Shown here: positions 1 through 13,603 of the stretch, one piece after another | Layout: every line of letters begins with the position of its first letter | Position numbering within the stretch: the stretch's first letter is position 1 | Origin: Drosophila persimilis | Lineage: Eukaryota; Arthropoda; Insecta; Diptera; Drosophilidae | Assembly: GCF_003286085.1 (NCBI RefSeq) | Contig: NW_020825288.1 | Coordinates: forward strand, 21,452,001-21,516,000 | DNA length: 64,000 nt | Reading direction: 5' to 3' | The notes under the pieces: generated by a model | Told to the model about the DNA's origin: nothing | Seen by the model: the letters and a program-made list of their open reading frames with translations, nothing else | The model's database searches: none | Made by a program: the position numbers and the translations under genes

Positions 1-725
1 GTCCTGGTTGCATACATATGTAGTCACCCCCCACGCCCCATCTGCCCTCTTGGGTTTCTTTTGTGTTGAGTGTTTTTATCTTACGGCTGTCTAATCCTGG
101 CCCCAAGGCTTTCATTTCTTTTCTTGCTAATCTTAGCTACCCAGAGAGGGCACTTTTTTTCGTTCTTTGCCTCTCAATGAATGCCAGAATTTAGTTTCCC
201 AGGGATTATTTGTGTGCTCCTTCACTAATTTCAATTTAAATTGTGGGGCTGCCCGAAAAACTTTGTCGCGTTAAATGCGGCTAACCAATCTGTCGGCTGT
301 GCTGGCGGCAACATTTTCCCCGTTGATTGCGGTCGTGTTTGAGGTAAGGGTTTCCTGACTGTCTCGCGTTTTTGGATGCGGTTTTGGGTGGAATTTTGGC
401 GGAGTTTTGGTTGGATGGGGATGCCGACGGAGTTTGCCTGAATTTTGGGTTTGGCTTGTATTGGATTTTGCCTTAAGGTCTGTATATCTGTACGGGTTCG
501 AGCCTAAAGATAATGAAAAGAAAACATTTTCAACTCGCTTTTGTTTGCTTTTGAAGCTAGATTTGAGTCATTTGAAAATAGAAATGTTGGAAATTTAACC
601 GAACTAAATGTAAAGATACGTCTTTATTCAATCATTAGTTTGTTAAAAGGTGTCTCCAAGGTTCTTCAGTTTTTGTAATCCTTTGCCACATATCATAAAC
701 ACACATGTTAACCATTAAATGTTTT

Positions 726-1007
726 ATTCTTGGTAACATTTTGAGGGAATTCTCTGGTAATGAAATGAAAACATGCAAACATTTTCATTCGCAAAAATAA
801 TAAGATATACGCAGAGTATTCTTTAGTGTTAATTGCCTTTAAATATAACCCCATTTGCCTGGCTCTTTTGACACTCTTTGGAGAGTTCTCTTTCATCTCT
901 CACATGATATTCATTTCTGGGATTCTTTGACAAACCCCAAAACCATTCCACTGGCTACATTCTTGGTATTATTTTGGCGGCATTTGGTGGTAATGGAATG
1001 AAAACAT
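726..1007. repeat. Diverged tandem duplication, period 233 bp
   Basis: The segment 726-774 (starting ATTCTTGGTA and ending GAAATGAAAACAT) matches 959-1007 without gaps at an offset of exactly 233 bp, with scattered substitutions. The sequence between the two blocks is much less alike. This suggests an old tandem duplication that has decayed, or a conserved block embedded in a duplicated region. Confidence 0.5.
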
Positions 1008-2413
1008 TTTCATCTCAGTTTTGATGTTTATTTAGGAAGAGATCTGGCGCAGAATTTCTTGAGATAAAAGTGTTTTACTATTCTGCTAAATGTTTTCGGT
1101 TCCTTTGACGAGCAATCCAGTTCTCTTTCTCTCATTTTGGATTAAACTTTTAAATTTTCACCATTTTGATAAATTCCCTTGCATAAATCTTTACCAGAAT
1201 CCAACAGCCTTTAGCTGTTATGTCCGTCGTACGAGGAGTATCATTCTGATTGCATTCCGTGGTTATGTTTTATCTGCTTGTAGTTGTTCTTGTTGCTGCC
1301 GTGTTATGGCTGTTGTTGCTGCTATAGTAGCAGCAACAGAGCCAGAACTTATATAAAAATCCCCCCAAAGGGTTGCTGCTGCGCTGCTGATGCGATGCGA
1401 TGCGATGCTGATGCCGATCCCAGCTCGCGTGTGCTACTCATGTGTCTTGTTTTGGCTGCCGTATAAGCCACGCGAGTGCTGTTCGTTCCTCCCTCTCTTC
1501 CCAGCTCATCTTTTCGCCCTGCTGGCGGTTATTCATGTCTAACAGAAAGAGACGGGTGTGAAAGAGGGGTGGCGTGTGACACATGTAACGCTTGCAGCGT
1601 CGTGCGAAATTTTTCAACATTCGCGCGCGCTTTTTCCCCATTCCCCAACCCCCATCCACCCGCTGCCTTGTGCCTTGGGTTTGCCTACTTCTTGTTCTTG
1701 TTGTTGTTGCGTGTGTGTTTTTATCTTTATACTATTTTGTATGCTCCTTAAAGAGGGTATTACGATGTGGCCTACATATTTGGGAGGGCAGAGAGTATAC
1801 AGGTCTTAAGACTGTTTATGTAAAGCTATTGGTTTTATAGAAAATCAATCAAATCGGATCACTATCTCGTACTTGATCCTGATATTAGTTGAATGACCAT
1901 ATAATGCAAAGGATAGATATCTCAGGGTATCCAAGGCGTCGAACCCTAGGGCTCCCTTTCTTGCCTTTCCTGTTTTTTCTTTGCCTACTTTTGGCGACAA
2001 AAATCTCTTGCGCAACTTTGAAAGAGCGAGAGAGAGAGCGATTATAGAGCGGGAGGGGCGGAAGGATTGCTCCCGCTTTGGTTTTGGTGCTTTGTTGTTT
2101 ATTACCGTTACAGCTGTTGGCCCTGCCTGTCTGAGCGTGTCTGTGCATGTCTGTGCGTGCTCGCTCGCGTTGCGTATGTATTTATCTGTGTGGGCGTTTT
2201 TGTCGTTTTGTTTTTTTCGTCTTTTCCGTCTCGTTTGTTGTTTGTGCAAAAATTAGTGGCAAAGTGGCATGAGGGGCATGCGGCAACAACATGAACTTGA
2301 AGGCGTCTGCAGAAATTTTTAGTTACATGTGGGAAATCCATGCCATGCCCCACATTTCAGCCGCCTCTTCTAGGGAACAGAACAGTTCTTAGTTAATTTT
2401 CCTTTTGGTCTTG

Positions 2414-2472
2414 TTGTTGCTGAATTTTCTCCTCTGAAGTGTTTTTGTTGCTGAATTTTCCCTCTTGAAGTG
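2414..2472. repeat. Two-copy tandem repeat, period 31 bp
   Basis: The block TTGTTGCTGAATTTTC followed by CTCTTGAAGTG-like sequence occurs at 2,414 and again at 2,445 with only a few changes. It is a short local duplication with no sign of coding function. Confidence 0.7.
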
Positions 2473-5400
2473 CCGTAATTGTAGGCAAAGGAGGAAACTT
2501 TTCCCATGATATTTGTGCCTTTTGATTGCCATAAATGCCAATTGACATGAATGGGTTTTCTTTGCCTAACCTTGGCTTAAATCAATGGCAGACCGAAGCA
2601 TACGAGGGGATTTCCCAGGATTATAGTAAATTCTTAGGGACTGTATTTGTAGTTGCTTAAAGAGGGCGGAAAACTTCTGATGAAATGGAAATTTCAAGCC
2701 AAACTTTTCGTCATATTAAAAGTTGTTCGTCGTGTCCTTGATTTTGCATTTATTAGTGGACTTTTGTATATAAACAGATTTCCTTTGAGTTGGATTTATG
2801 ATGGGTCGCTTCTTTCTTTTTCTTGAGACTTCATTCATTTTCTTTTACCCGCTTTAAGGGAAAAAAATTTAATTTTCCAGCAAAGAAAAAACTCTGTAAT
2901 GGCAACAAAAATCTACAATAATTTCCATCACATTATTTGCACGAATTTATGTAAATTTTGCAGCCTCCTACACTCACATAAATAAATATATATATATGTA
3001 TGTAAATGGAAATGTTGAGAACTTTTCGTGTTTGCCAGTATTTGCAGCATCCATTCCATCATTAAAATATAAGAGGAATATGAGAGTGCACAAATGAAAG
3101 CTCAGAGCTACAAATAGAACATAGAAATGTGCTCATAATATCATAATTTCAATATATACGAACACCTATACAAAAATCTATGTTCAGGTTCCTTTCCTGC
3201 CCAAGGGTTCATATAATCTATAGAGCATAAATACACTTGCCTATATATATATTGTACATATATATAAATATTTATAACATTTCGCTTTAGGGGCTTTTTG
3301 GTTTCAGTTACAGTTTGAAACCAAATCAACGTTAAAAGCAATTTGCATATAGACGAAAATTGCAAAAACGCTACTCGTTTTTCCAGGAGGTGCAGGCGGA
3401 GCTTCCCTAACAATTTTATTCGCATTTTATTTGATTTGCGTTTGGCTGTCTCTCTCTCTCATTTGCCCTCTTTGTTCATCTCCAATCTCTTGGTTTTGCT
3501 TTAAGTGGAGCTCTAAAGGAAAAAAAAGAGCTCGGTATAAAGAGGCTGGGAGCAGGGCACTTAAACCGTGTAAAGGTAATAAAGGAGGAAAAGTCAGAGC
3601 CAAACGATTCCTTATTCCTGCGCTTTGGTTTGGTTTTGTTTTCCCTTTCCCCTTCTGTTTTTTTTTCCCCTTTTGCCTCAGGTCGATATCTATGGATTTC
3701 AATATACGATACATATACATAGGATGATAAATGATTTACGACTGTTTGTCGGGTAATGTTAGCCAATTAAGTGAATTGTGTACGAGTATGGCTAAGTAGA
3801 TACATGAATCTTTGTGGGTGGCAAGTGTTTTCTGGGGCAGGTAAAGGGGGATGCCCACCAAAGAAACAAATCGAGTTTGATGGCCGGCCGAGGTGGAATG
3901 ACTAAGGAAATACATTTTCGGTTGACTACAAGAAAAGAAACAAGTAAATATTCTGAGCTATAGGCTCTTAAGTGTATTAGATAAGTGTATCTTTAAGGCT
4001 TTTCTCTGCTAAATTCATCTTTTCAATGAAACATACTCCAATTCAACTGTTGATTTTCTGCAACCAACTGCCTTAGACGGATATTAATAATGTACTCGTA
4101 GACCACTTTCAGTTCTAGTTATTTGTTGTCACCTTCGAATTCAACAAAACTTTTTTCGAACAACCTCCTCGAGACCCTCTTTCAGCCTAATACCCTCTTC
4201 AGTTCTGTTTAAACCCTTATATTTGTATGTTTATATTATCCATTTCCTTTCTCACTCAGCTTAAGCCCTCCTTCGGTTCACCACTTGCTTAGGTCGAGCA
4301 TCTTCGATGGCTTAACCAACTTAGCTGACAGCTGAGACCGCACACCCCCACACCACCCTTGTCAACAATCACAAATGTACGCCCATAGATACTCGTATAT
4401 GGGGAAGCATCGAGGGCGGAGAGCTCTCCTCCTTTTGGCCCACTCATTAGTTGGCCAACAACTGTGTGGGCAAAGTGTTCGTCGAGTGCCTGAAAATTTA
4501 TGCAGCCAAATTTGTTTGTTTGTTCGGTGAGAGGCGGCCCATGCCCCTGCCACTCCCACTGCCTGGCCCCCTTGGCCTTTGCATAAATTTTCCTGGGCTG
4601 TTCCCCGGACCATAAACATTTTGCAATTCCATTTCGAATCCACAGAAAATATTCTCACATTCGCAACTCTCCTCCTCGCACTCGTATCTCTGAGAAAAAA
4701 TTTAATTATGCGCACGCAACAAATTTGTTTTTCCTTCCTCAATGCTTTCCCTATTTTCTTTAGGTCTTTCTTTCCCTCTATCTGTTTCTGTCTGTCTCTG
4801 TGTGTGTGTCTGGGCCATTTGTATTCGTTTTTCCCCATTTTCCTTTTGGGCTTTTGGCGATTTTTATTGCATTTTTGCTATTTGCTGGGGCAACTCTTTT
4901 AATGAGTTTTCAAGGGGTGGGGTGTCTACGTGTCGGCGTGTGCGTGTGTGTGGTAACCCTTTTTTTTATTTTTTTCTCGGGTTTCTTCCTTGATTCTAAG
5001 CCGATTTTAATGCGCTGCGCAGCCTCAATGCTTGGCTTTTATTATATGGCTAGGTGACATCCTTTGGTCGGCCACCAATTGGGTTAATTGAATTTTCAGT
5101 CGAGCAGCAGACTCTTCGGGGTCCTTTTTTGGGCCAAGAGGGCCTTCTTGGTCTACCTCTTTTGGTACCTTCTTCTGGCCAAAGAGGTCTGGAGTTCACT
5201 GCTTTCACTGGAACTAAACTGCGTCAGGGCTCGTCGTCGTCCTGCGACAATCTGGCTGTCAACTAATTTCATTTAGCTTCATCTCTCTGGCGTGTGCCTG
5301 TGTGTCCTTGGCTTTGGGCCATGCCATGTTGGCCGGATTAGGCCATATACGACATGTGGGACAGCTTTTCGGTTATATATGGCCCCATGATGGCCAAGCT

Positions 5401-7396
5401 GTTGAGGTTTTCCATTGGCCGGTTTCAGATTTTATGTATTTTTGAGAAGCTTACAAATTTTGTATGTCGTTCTGACAGTTTCTTGGCCTGCAGGAAATCT
5501 TACTGCAGTATTTTCCTTAGGTGGTTTCTCCGTTCCACTCTATATCTTGCTTTCTCTTCAATTGTGACCACATCTGGCTCGTATGCTCATTGCGTTTTCT
5601 AATTGAAATACAGTCAAACTATGCGTAAAACTTGTTGAACAAAGTTTTGGCACAAACCAAAAAAAAACACTGAGAAACTAGCGCCAAATGCAATGAAAAC
5701 TGTTTTGGGCCAAAAGGGCGCTCGTATATGTACATGCGTGTGTGTGTATGTAATTGTTTTGGCCCACTTCTAAGCGCATTAGACCCGCACATAAAAAATT
5801 CCGGTAACTGCAGCGAAAATTGAAACAAATTGCCAACACAGCGGCCGAGCGGGGCGGGACTTTAAAGGGGCATACGAGGCGCTAAGCACACAAGTTTTCG
5901 TTGCGTGGTCCTGTTTCCTGATCCTGTAGGTGGTGGTAGCACGACATGTTTAGGACACCTGGAGCGCCGACCAGTTAGCTCATTTACATTTGCATTCAAC
6001 ACAAATGGAAATGAGGGAAAATGTCGCACATTTTCCCGTGGCCTTGTGAAAACTTTTAATTTGTCCAGCTCGCATACGAGTGCCCGAGTCCGAGTCAGAG
6101 TCCGAATGGACAGGTTTGCTTTTTGGTTGGTTAAATGGGGAAACCATAATCACTTTGAATGTCCTTTAATGAATTAATTTGAGTGCGACATTGACAAATT
6201 GCAGGCGATAATAAATGGTTATGTGAAGATCCACTATATACTCGTATATACTAGATCCGAATGGACATGGCGGAGAGCCAACGTCAAGCGTTTGTCGGCC
6301 CTAATGAATTTCTTTCACTAGATTTTTCCTTTTCGTTTCGGCGGAAATCAGCACGCAATCCTCATGGCAGCCAGCCAACTGGAAGAGTGGTTCAAAGAGA
6401 GAGATAGAGAGTGGACAGATATATCTAGAGACAGGGAGAGAGAGGGATGGACGGAGGAGCATAGACAAAGACCGCATTTTAAGATTACAAAGTGTGTGAC
6501 AAGTTTATGAGTTTTTGGCGGCGCTATGGCTTTCTTTCTCAAGGAGGATGATATCTACTCTACTCTCCTTCATGTATGTCATAAGCTGACGCACCATTAA
6601 TATTTATTTGTCCTTCTCTTTCACTCGCTGTATTTTGCTCTCTTTCTTTGTGAGTATTTCTGTGGTTTACCGAGCATTTTAATGAGTTCATTGAACTCGC
6701 TTGCGTGACTTTAATTATGCACCGCAAACAAACACTCGCTCAAGGCCTTGCCAGCCTTAATTATGGCACGAAAAGAAAACCCAGCCTAAGGATCAGGCTG
6801 CTTACAGTATGCACCAGTTGTGGCGCTTCACGTTTCCTCTATAAAGCTCTCAGGTTGTGGCTCTAAAGCATCCTCCAGTTTTTGGTATCCCTCCATTTGT
6901 TGATTTCACTTTTAAACCATTTGAAAACCCATATCCTGCTTCATTTGGACCTCATCCAGTTGCCATTAAATAACTTTCTAAAGTTGTATTTGCCTTCACA
7001 TTTGGCAAATATCTCTTTCAACTTCGCTTACATAAACCATTCCCTCCAGTTTGAGCGAATCTCTTCCACACATAGGCCAAGTGTCACACACTCTAAATCC
7101 CGGCAAGTTTCACATTTAACCCTTTTATTTTCCTCCTTTTTTGGGACTTCCCTTGTCAGGCAGAAATGAATTTTGGGCACAGCCCCGAAAAAAAGGGTGG
7201 AAAGGGAGGTAGGGAGGTAGGAGAAATGCAAACAAAGTGAAAAGTAAAGCAAAATTTTGGGGGGGGGAAGGCCAAGCTGCCGTCGTTTGGGATATTTTTA
7301 AAGACTTCCTTTCTCTACCCAGAAAGAATTTCCATCCTGTTTTTCCACAATTTACGTTTTCATTCATTGTTCGAATGGCGAGTCCTTCTCTGCGTA

Positions 7397-7557
7397 GTCC
7401 TGGCTGTAAAGCTGGTCCCTGGTTTTGGCTATGAAGCTGTTTCTGGGTCCTGATTTTGAGGTTCTTTCGGGGTCCTGGTTATAAAACTGTTTTTGGTTCT
7501 TGTTATGAGGCTGGTCTCTGGGTTCTACGGCTGGTCCTTGGTCCTGCTACCCGACTG
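7397..7557 (+). repeat. Degenerate minisatellite, GGTCCTGG-type units
   Basis: About six to seven imperfect units of roughly 18-32 bp begin with GTCCTGG or GTTCTTG-like sequence and continue with GTTATGAAGCTG-like sequence. The units vary in length and have many substitutions, so this is an old array. No long reading frame runs through it. Confidence 0.55.
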
Positions 7558-7858
7558 TTGTTTATTGCGTAATTGTTGGAAAATGGCGCCCCCAACATGG
7601 CTTGATTTTGACTTTGGCTCTGACTTTGCTGTTGCCTCTGGTTTGGCTCTATATTCTGTTGACTGTTAGGTGAAATTAAATTGTTTGTCTTCGTGCCTTT
7701 TCCTCAAGCCAGTTTTCTATTCCTTAGCCTGTTCCTTCTGCTTTTCCTTAGATTGGTTTCTATTTGAATTAACGCTTAGGAGTGCAATTTTGATTCTATG
7801 AAAGTTTTTAATTAAAGGCATTTATTTGCCTATGTTAACTTGTGTTTATTCCAAGACC

Positions 7859-7915
7859 AACAGCAGCAGCAACAGCAGCAGCAGCAGCAGTAGCAGCAGC
7901 AGCATCATCAGCAGG
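7859..7915 (+). repeat. CAG-rich trinucleotide tract
   Basis: This is an imperfect CAG/CAA/CAT run of about 57 bp. In flies such tracts often encode glutamine (opa repeats), but here the frame is interrupted by a TAG and there is no adjacent gene, so I read it as a non-coding microsatellite. Confidence 0.7.
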
Positions 7916-8841
7916 ATGCTGCCAACAATCCTGCGGGGGCATCCGCTAATTAGGCGCATTTAATGACATCGTCAGAGGCTTCCTCTTCGTCTCGCCCCAA
8001 GTCGTGTCGTGCAAATTACTGACCACCAATGGAGGTGGGTTGGGGAGGAGAGATAGGGCTAACCAGATGGCTGATGGCGCGGCCCGGTACATCCATCTAT
8101 ATACCTTTATATATATATGCAATTAGGAGTCTGGAGGAAAGGGGCTTGGCACCTGCTCAGACTGCATAAATCACGGCTTGGAGTCCATTAATTTGTGCTT
8201 TGGCTTCGACCCTAATTTCGCTGAATACTTGTAATTGCTTTCGGAAGAAAGAAATTGCTTGCCAAAGGAAGGCGAAACCACATCAGCAGGATATGGAGTA
8301 TCTAAATGGTTGACACCGTTTAATTTGGTGGAGCTCCAGCCAGGAGTCAGGAGAGCAGTAGGACATACATATCACTAACTACTATCGAATCTCCGCCAGA
8401 AACATAATAAATTTCAATCACATCACCAAGGCTATGCTATGTATAAATCAATCAATTCGAATCATGAATGTATTAACCAAACATCATGAACTTTTAAATA
8501 CGCATTCATGTAAATTATGGCCAAAGAATTATGAAAAATTTAAATGAGAATAAATTAAACACACAAAAGTCAGTAATGTTCGTCAGTTGTCCGATGCATT
8601 ACGTATACGCCACCGGCACTTAGCCTTCATTATGGCAGAACATTCAACTCTCAACCACAACCACGAGAGCACACATTATATCGTATTTCATACACACACA
8701 CACACAAACACACATACAGTTGCAGTGGCATGGATTTCCCATTTTCCACCAAACATGCGAGCATTTTTACATTTCGAACTTGAATATTCAATCAAATGAA
8801 TTTAGAACTGTTAATCGCTTTCTGGTCTGCGTTCTGTTTGG

Positions 8842-8874
8842 CTGATTAGTCGCCTAATTAGACAGTCTAATTAG
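8842..8874. promoter_or_regulatory. Three clustered homeodomain-type sites
   Basis: CTGATTAG at 8,842-8,849 is followed by two copies of the palindrome CTAATTAG at 8,854-8,861 and 8,867-8,874, with starts 12 and 13 bp apart. TAATTA is the established core for Antennapedia- and Engrailed-type homeodomains. Helical spacing of three near-perfect sites is what a homeodomain-responsive element could look like. No binding evidence is available and such words are common in AT-rich fly DNA, so the call is tentative. Confidence 0.35.
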
Positions 8875-11800
8875 CCAAAATAATGTGCTTTTTATCTTAA
8901 AGATACCCCTAATTTTGTGGGTGTTTTGGGATAGATATTCTGTTTCCACAAACGTTCGCATGCAAATGTATAAATTTTCTAATTAAACCGCAATTGCAAA
9001 TACAATACGAGGTAGAACAAATGACCTCGTTTATCATTTCACATAGCAAATTCGTAATAAATTATTGTATTGGTTCTGGTGGGGAGTACCCCCGGAGGCT
9101 TCATACTTTGCAAATTGTTTACCATAGAAGGGCGGGGCATTATATGTGGGGCATTAAATCATATTTGACAAGATAAATTAGCATGGGGGAGTGTCAGGGT
9201 GGTAAGAGAAACCAAAAACAATGAGTGCCAACAAAAAAGTTTCAGCTTTCGAATAAATGCTCAAAAGACAAGAAGTAATGGGAGATGTAGATGCAACCTA
9301 CTGTACAGTGCACTTGTGTATCTATCTGTATGTACATTTTCCAACCTTCTGCACCTTCCACACTTTCAAAATGCCAACTAAGAGTCTATTCGAATTTTTT
9401 TGCTTGCTTAAGCCTCTAGCAGAGGGTATGCCAGTTATCCTTGGAGGTTTGTAACCCAGAGAAAGACAAAGAGAGGATGCACCGTCCAGGGTATCCATAG
9501 ATTCAGCTTTAAATTGTGGCGCTGCTTTCTGGCTTTTTTGTTTTGCCTGCTGATACTCCTTGCCTTTGGTGTCGTCTGTGCTCCCCTTCGTGCTGCTTCT
9601 TTTGTCTGTTTACAGCGTGATTTTATTTTTAAAAAATTTTGTTGTGCTTCCGTTCCAGTTTCCCCATTTTCCACACACAATTTTCCACCTTCCTCCCTGT
9701 AACCCCGTGTACACTCTTTTGGCCATCTTCTTCTGTTGACTGTTTACGCATTCGCCCAACGCTCAACTATTCATGTGTCTCTCTCTCTCCATGTCCGTCT
9801 GTCTCTGAATGTGTGCCCTCCTTTCGTCCTTTGGCAGTGTCGCCCCCCACTATCTTCATGTGTCTGTGTGTTGTGTCTTTTTTTTGCGTTTTCAATTCCA
9901 TTCAGTTTTCCTTAATATGGCATTAAAGCAGATTGCAAGCACTGCTTCAGTGCGTGTGTGTGCGTGCGTATCTGTGTGAGGAGTAAACAAATGTGCTCGG
10001 AAATACAATGCGGGGCAAAAAATTAGATGCATTCGGGTGTCGAATATGAAACGGATATTTGGGTCAACAAAATGGCAAACAATATTCGTATGGAAGAGGA
10101 GTGAACATTTTTGTGGAGAATCGCAAGGCAAACAATTGGATAGAACTCTTGGAAAAAAAGGGACATATGAAATATAAATCAATAATAGTCCTTCCGAATT
10201 GGTGTGTTTCAAGGAGTGCCAATGAGACTCTTTTTGATTGCTTTACAATCCTCAAAGATAAAAATATTGTATATATCAGCTTTTAGTGTCAGTTCCCATT
10301 CATTCATTCTCTTTGTTAAAAATGATTTAATTCATTAAAAAAGACCATAAATAACAATAACAAAAAAAGACGGGAAACAATCCCCATAATCCATAATCCA
10401 CTGCATTATTGAGCGTTTGTTTTACTTTTAAATAATTATATTTCATAAATTTTCCTTTCTTTTGTTTTAGTTTATAATAATATAATTAATTATTTTCATT
10501 TCCAATATAAAATGCCTTAATTAACCGCAGTGGAAAAATTAAAAAAAAGCCATAAATTAACGAAAAATAAAAACAAAAAATACTTGTGACAGCTACAACC
10601 GACAGCTTTTGCGAAAAAATTGAATAAAATTCCAATTCATTAAATTGTGAAATAAACATCCTATATGATGATGTTTAATCCTCCACCATTTCCCCCCTGA
10701 TATGCTCCATTTATGTTTGCCCCGAAATACAAATACCTACATTTAAATATTAAAGCAAATAAAAAACCAGAGCCGTATAAAATTTCAATGGTAAGGGGGA
10801 AGAAAAAATGCTTTGCCAGCTTATAAAAAATTTAATAAACGATTTTTCAGCCAATTCTGAGTGGCAAAGAGGCCGGAGATAAAGAAGGGAAAGGTTAAAA
10901 GTCCCAAAGAAATAATTATGGAAAATTTTCACGAAGAGAAAAACGAAAATCCAGCGAAAAAAATTAACATACAATTTTTTGGAGGAAAGCCGCTTAGGTC
11001 AAATGAAATGCAGCCAACCTGAAATTGAGGTTGCCTCAACAGACAGAAAGAGAGAGAAATAAAGAGCGGCCACGCCCATCATTTCATTAGCATTCCGCCG
11101 GTATTTCTGATCTAAGTAACGAGTTTCTTTTCATATTGCCAGATTCGGGATTTGGATTTGCTTTTACTTTGGATGGGTCTTTAGTCTGAGGGTAAAAGCA
11201 TAAAATGCAAGGCTTAAAAAGAGTTGAGGGCAAAGGGTACAGCGGACTTTATAAAGAGGATGGTTCCTAGCATTTGTCAGTGAGGATCAGTTATAGGGGA
11301 GAGGGACTCGATTTTCTTGATTGGAATACAGGGAATTCGACAATTTCCTCTCTTATTTACCCCACAAATATCTAAAGAAAGAGCATCACAGATTGTCATT
11401 CCCCTCTGTGGCCTTTTCCTTTTTAATTTGCCACAAAAGCTTGGCATTAAAAAAAGGTTGTTTTCTCTGCTTTCGGCCTGGTTATTGCCTGGCTAAGTGG
11501 ATGCCATTTTAAAGGGGGGAGGTGCTGGCTCTGGTTCTGCCCTGCTACCGGATCGTTGAAGAGGACACCTTTTAATTGGACTCTACTCCGCCTGCCGAAT
11601 GGCATTGGCATAATGGAGTGGCATAAATCTACTTAACACACAAACAGATTGCAACGCGGAACAACAAGGCCGGCACACTCCTGTTCCCAGTTTTCCACAG
11701 AACTCACAGGCCCAAGGGCTTTGTCTTTTTCTGTTATATCCCGGAACAAGAGATTTGATTAACATTTTGTCAAAGCCCCTGGTCTGGCAGCGAGAACGAG

Positions 11801-12073
11801 AACAATGGCGAAACAATGATGCGGGGAACACAATGTGGCATTGATTTGTGCATTTCCATTGCGTAAGTCCTAATGTGTGGATGGATGAGGAGAAGCCTCG
11901 TGTCTAATGATTACACAAACATGATGTTACGCTAGACAACGGGGGCGTCTCTTTCTCAAGACAATCCTGATGGAGTCCCGGGACCAGTGAAGCGTAGCAT
12001 ATGTAACTGTCTTATGTCTCCATCTCGGGACTCTGTGGAAAGGATTTTAAAGCACGGCATACTGTTGCATACC

Positions 12074-12116
12074 CAGACAGAGGCAGAGGCAGAGGTAGAG
12101 GTAAAGGCAGAGGCAG
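12074..12116 (+). repeat. Imperfect GAGGCA hexamer array
   Basis: About seven units of a six-base repeat (GAGGCA with GAGGTA and AAGGCA variants). This is a simple microsatellite. Confidence 0.75.
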
Positions 12117-12352
12117 CCATGCAAAATTTTTGTAGATTGTTAGCGTAGTTAAAGCCACAAGCCGGAAGTTGTAAAGGCAGTGGAAAAACAAATGTTTCAC
12201 TTGGCCTTTTGACAGCCTCTCGTAAAGCGCTCTAACTTGAGTACCGAAAATTACAGGAACAACAAAGAAAACAAGCGTGTGTCCTTGCCAAGAACTTTTT
12301 GTTTTCCCATCGCAGCGTGGGGATAGGCTCTGTACATGCACATAGGTGTCCC

Positions 12353-12370
12353 TACTATATATATATAGTA
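12353..12370. repeat. 18-bp perfect AT palindrome
   Basis: TACTATATATATATAGTA reads the same on both strands. It is probably a product of TA-repeat slippage with flanking symmetric bases, and no function is evident. Confidence 0.6.
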
Positions 12371-13280
12371 TGTGCTAGAGAATTTCAGAGAGTGTGTGCC
12401 AGTGTGTCGGTGTGTAGATTTATGTGCTGTATGTGACAAGTTGAAAAGTTTGCGACAGCACGCGGCAGTGGCACGAGAAAAAGCTTAACTCTAGCTAAGA
12501 AGTTGCCATACTTTGTCTACAACGAGAATATAGTGAAACCATAGTCTGAAAACGAAATTAGGATGAATTTGGGGAAGACATTTAGTTGGTTAATTTAAAG
12601 AGATGGCCTTGAGAATGACGACAGCTTTGGCGGTTACAGGAAGTGAAAGTGGGTTAATGGATAATCCTTAAGGGTAATAGATTGAAGGCTTTCGTGGTGT
12701 GGTTTCTTTTTGAGTGAAATGTCGGCTGAAGGTTGCCTAAAGGTTGTCGAATTCTATCCAAACTGATTAGCAAAAATGGCCTATTAAATAATAAATTCGC
12801 TCTAAATATCTCTTAAACACAAAAGTAAAAGGAAATATCAAATAAAACTTGGCAATTCACAAATGATTTATGCCGAATTGGCACCTTAAAGAACTCTTAA
12901 TCAACACAGTATTCACACATGGCTCTGACCCAACTAAAACTCTCTTAGAAGATATACTCATTAAATATTAACTGCCAAGTGGCATGCAAATCGCTAGGCA
13001 TTTCATCAACCGAAAAGTATTCTATTAACCTTTTCATGCGAATGATTACAGTTCCACTCAGACGGCCTTTGTTGTTTGTTTGGCTATATTTATATTCTTG
13101 GAAGTTTATCGACTAGCCCCGTACCCAAGGGCCTGTCATTTGTTATTTCTTGAAATATTTGTCTGTCTGACTTTTGTGTGACTTTGTCGCTTCAATTTGC
13201 GCGTGTCGCATGGCTGTCCCTGGCTTTTGTTCCTTCTCTAAGCTTTATTTATTTTATTTCATTCTTTTCTCAAGTGGATG

Positions 13281-13334
13281 GATGCTGCTGCTGTTGCTGC
13301 TGCCGAGGCTTCTGCTGCTAATGCTGCTGCTGTT
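13281..13334 (+). repeat. CTG-rich trinucleotide tract
   Basis: A run of GCTGCT and TGCTGCTG units over about 54 bp. Frames through it encode alanine or leucine runs but carry no recognisable domain on either side. Confidence 0.65.
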
Positions 13335-13603
13335 TGGAGGGGTTATGGTCATTGTTATAACAAGCAGGTTGATTTGGCTAACAAGCAGAAGATGAAAGGG
13401 AACGAAGTGTCAGAATCCCCTGCAATTTATGAGCTCAAAGTGGAAGAGCAAACAGAGTTATGTTGCTACTATTTAAATGCCAGAAATAACTCAAGTAGGA
13501 AGGAGGTCTCGGTCTTGGTCTCGGTCTCTCCCCAGCTAAGTGCTTAACTGACTTGCTTTATTCTCTCTCCCACCATGCCACCCCATCAAATCCCTGCTGT
13601 GCG

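Larger units (their letters stand above)
1..7396. other. Non-coding region, left edge
   Basis: I see no coding gene here. Open frames are short, lack recognisable domains and follow pyrimidine-rich or low-complexity sequence. The region contains a diverged tandem duplication (726-774 and 959-1007), a 31-bp-period tandem pair (2,414-2,442 and 2,445-2,472), a run of GATGC units near 1,388, and several TACTCGTA words. It is typical Drosophila intergenic or intronic DNA. It could be upstream sequence of the receptor gene on the right, but nothing here proves that. Confidence 0.6.

Noticed and set aside
490-503. GGTTCGAGCC, a tRNA B-box-like word
   Set aside because: No A box at the right distance, no acceptor stem and no cloverleaf. 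Not a tRNA gene.
4362-4838. 158-codon open frame on the minus strand
   Set aside because: The translation is rich in Lys and Arg from purine tracts opposite pyrimidine-rich sequence. It has no family resemblance.
12353-12370. AT palindrome as a possible cruciform or terminator
   Set aside because: It is explained by a TA repeat, with no T run or gene end nearby.
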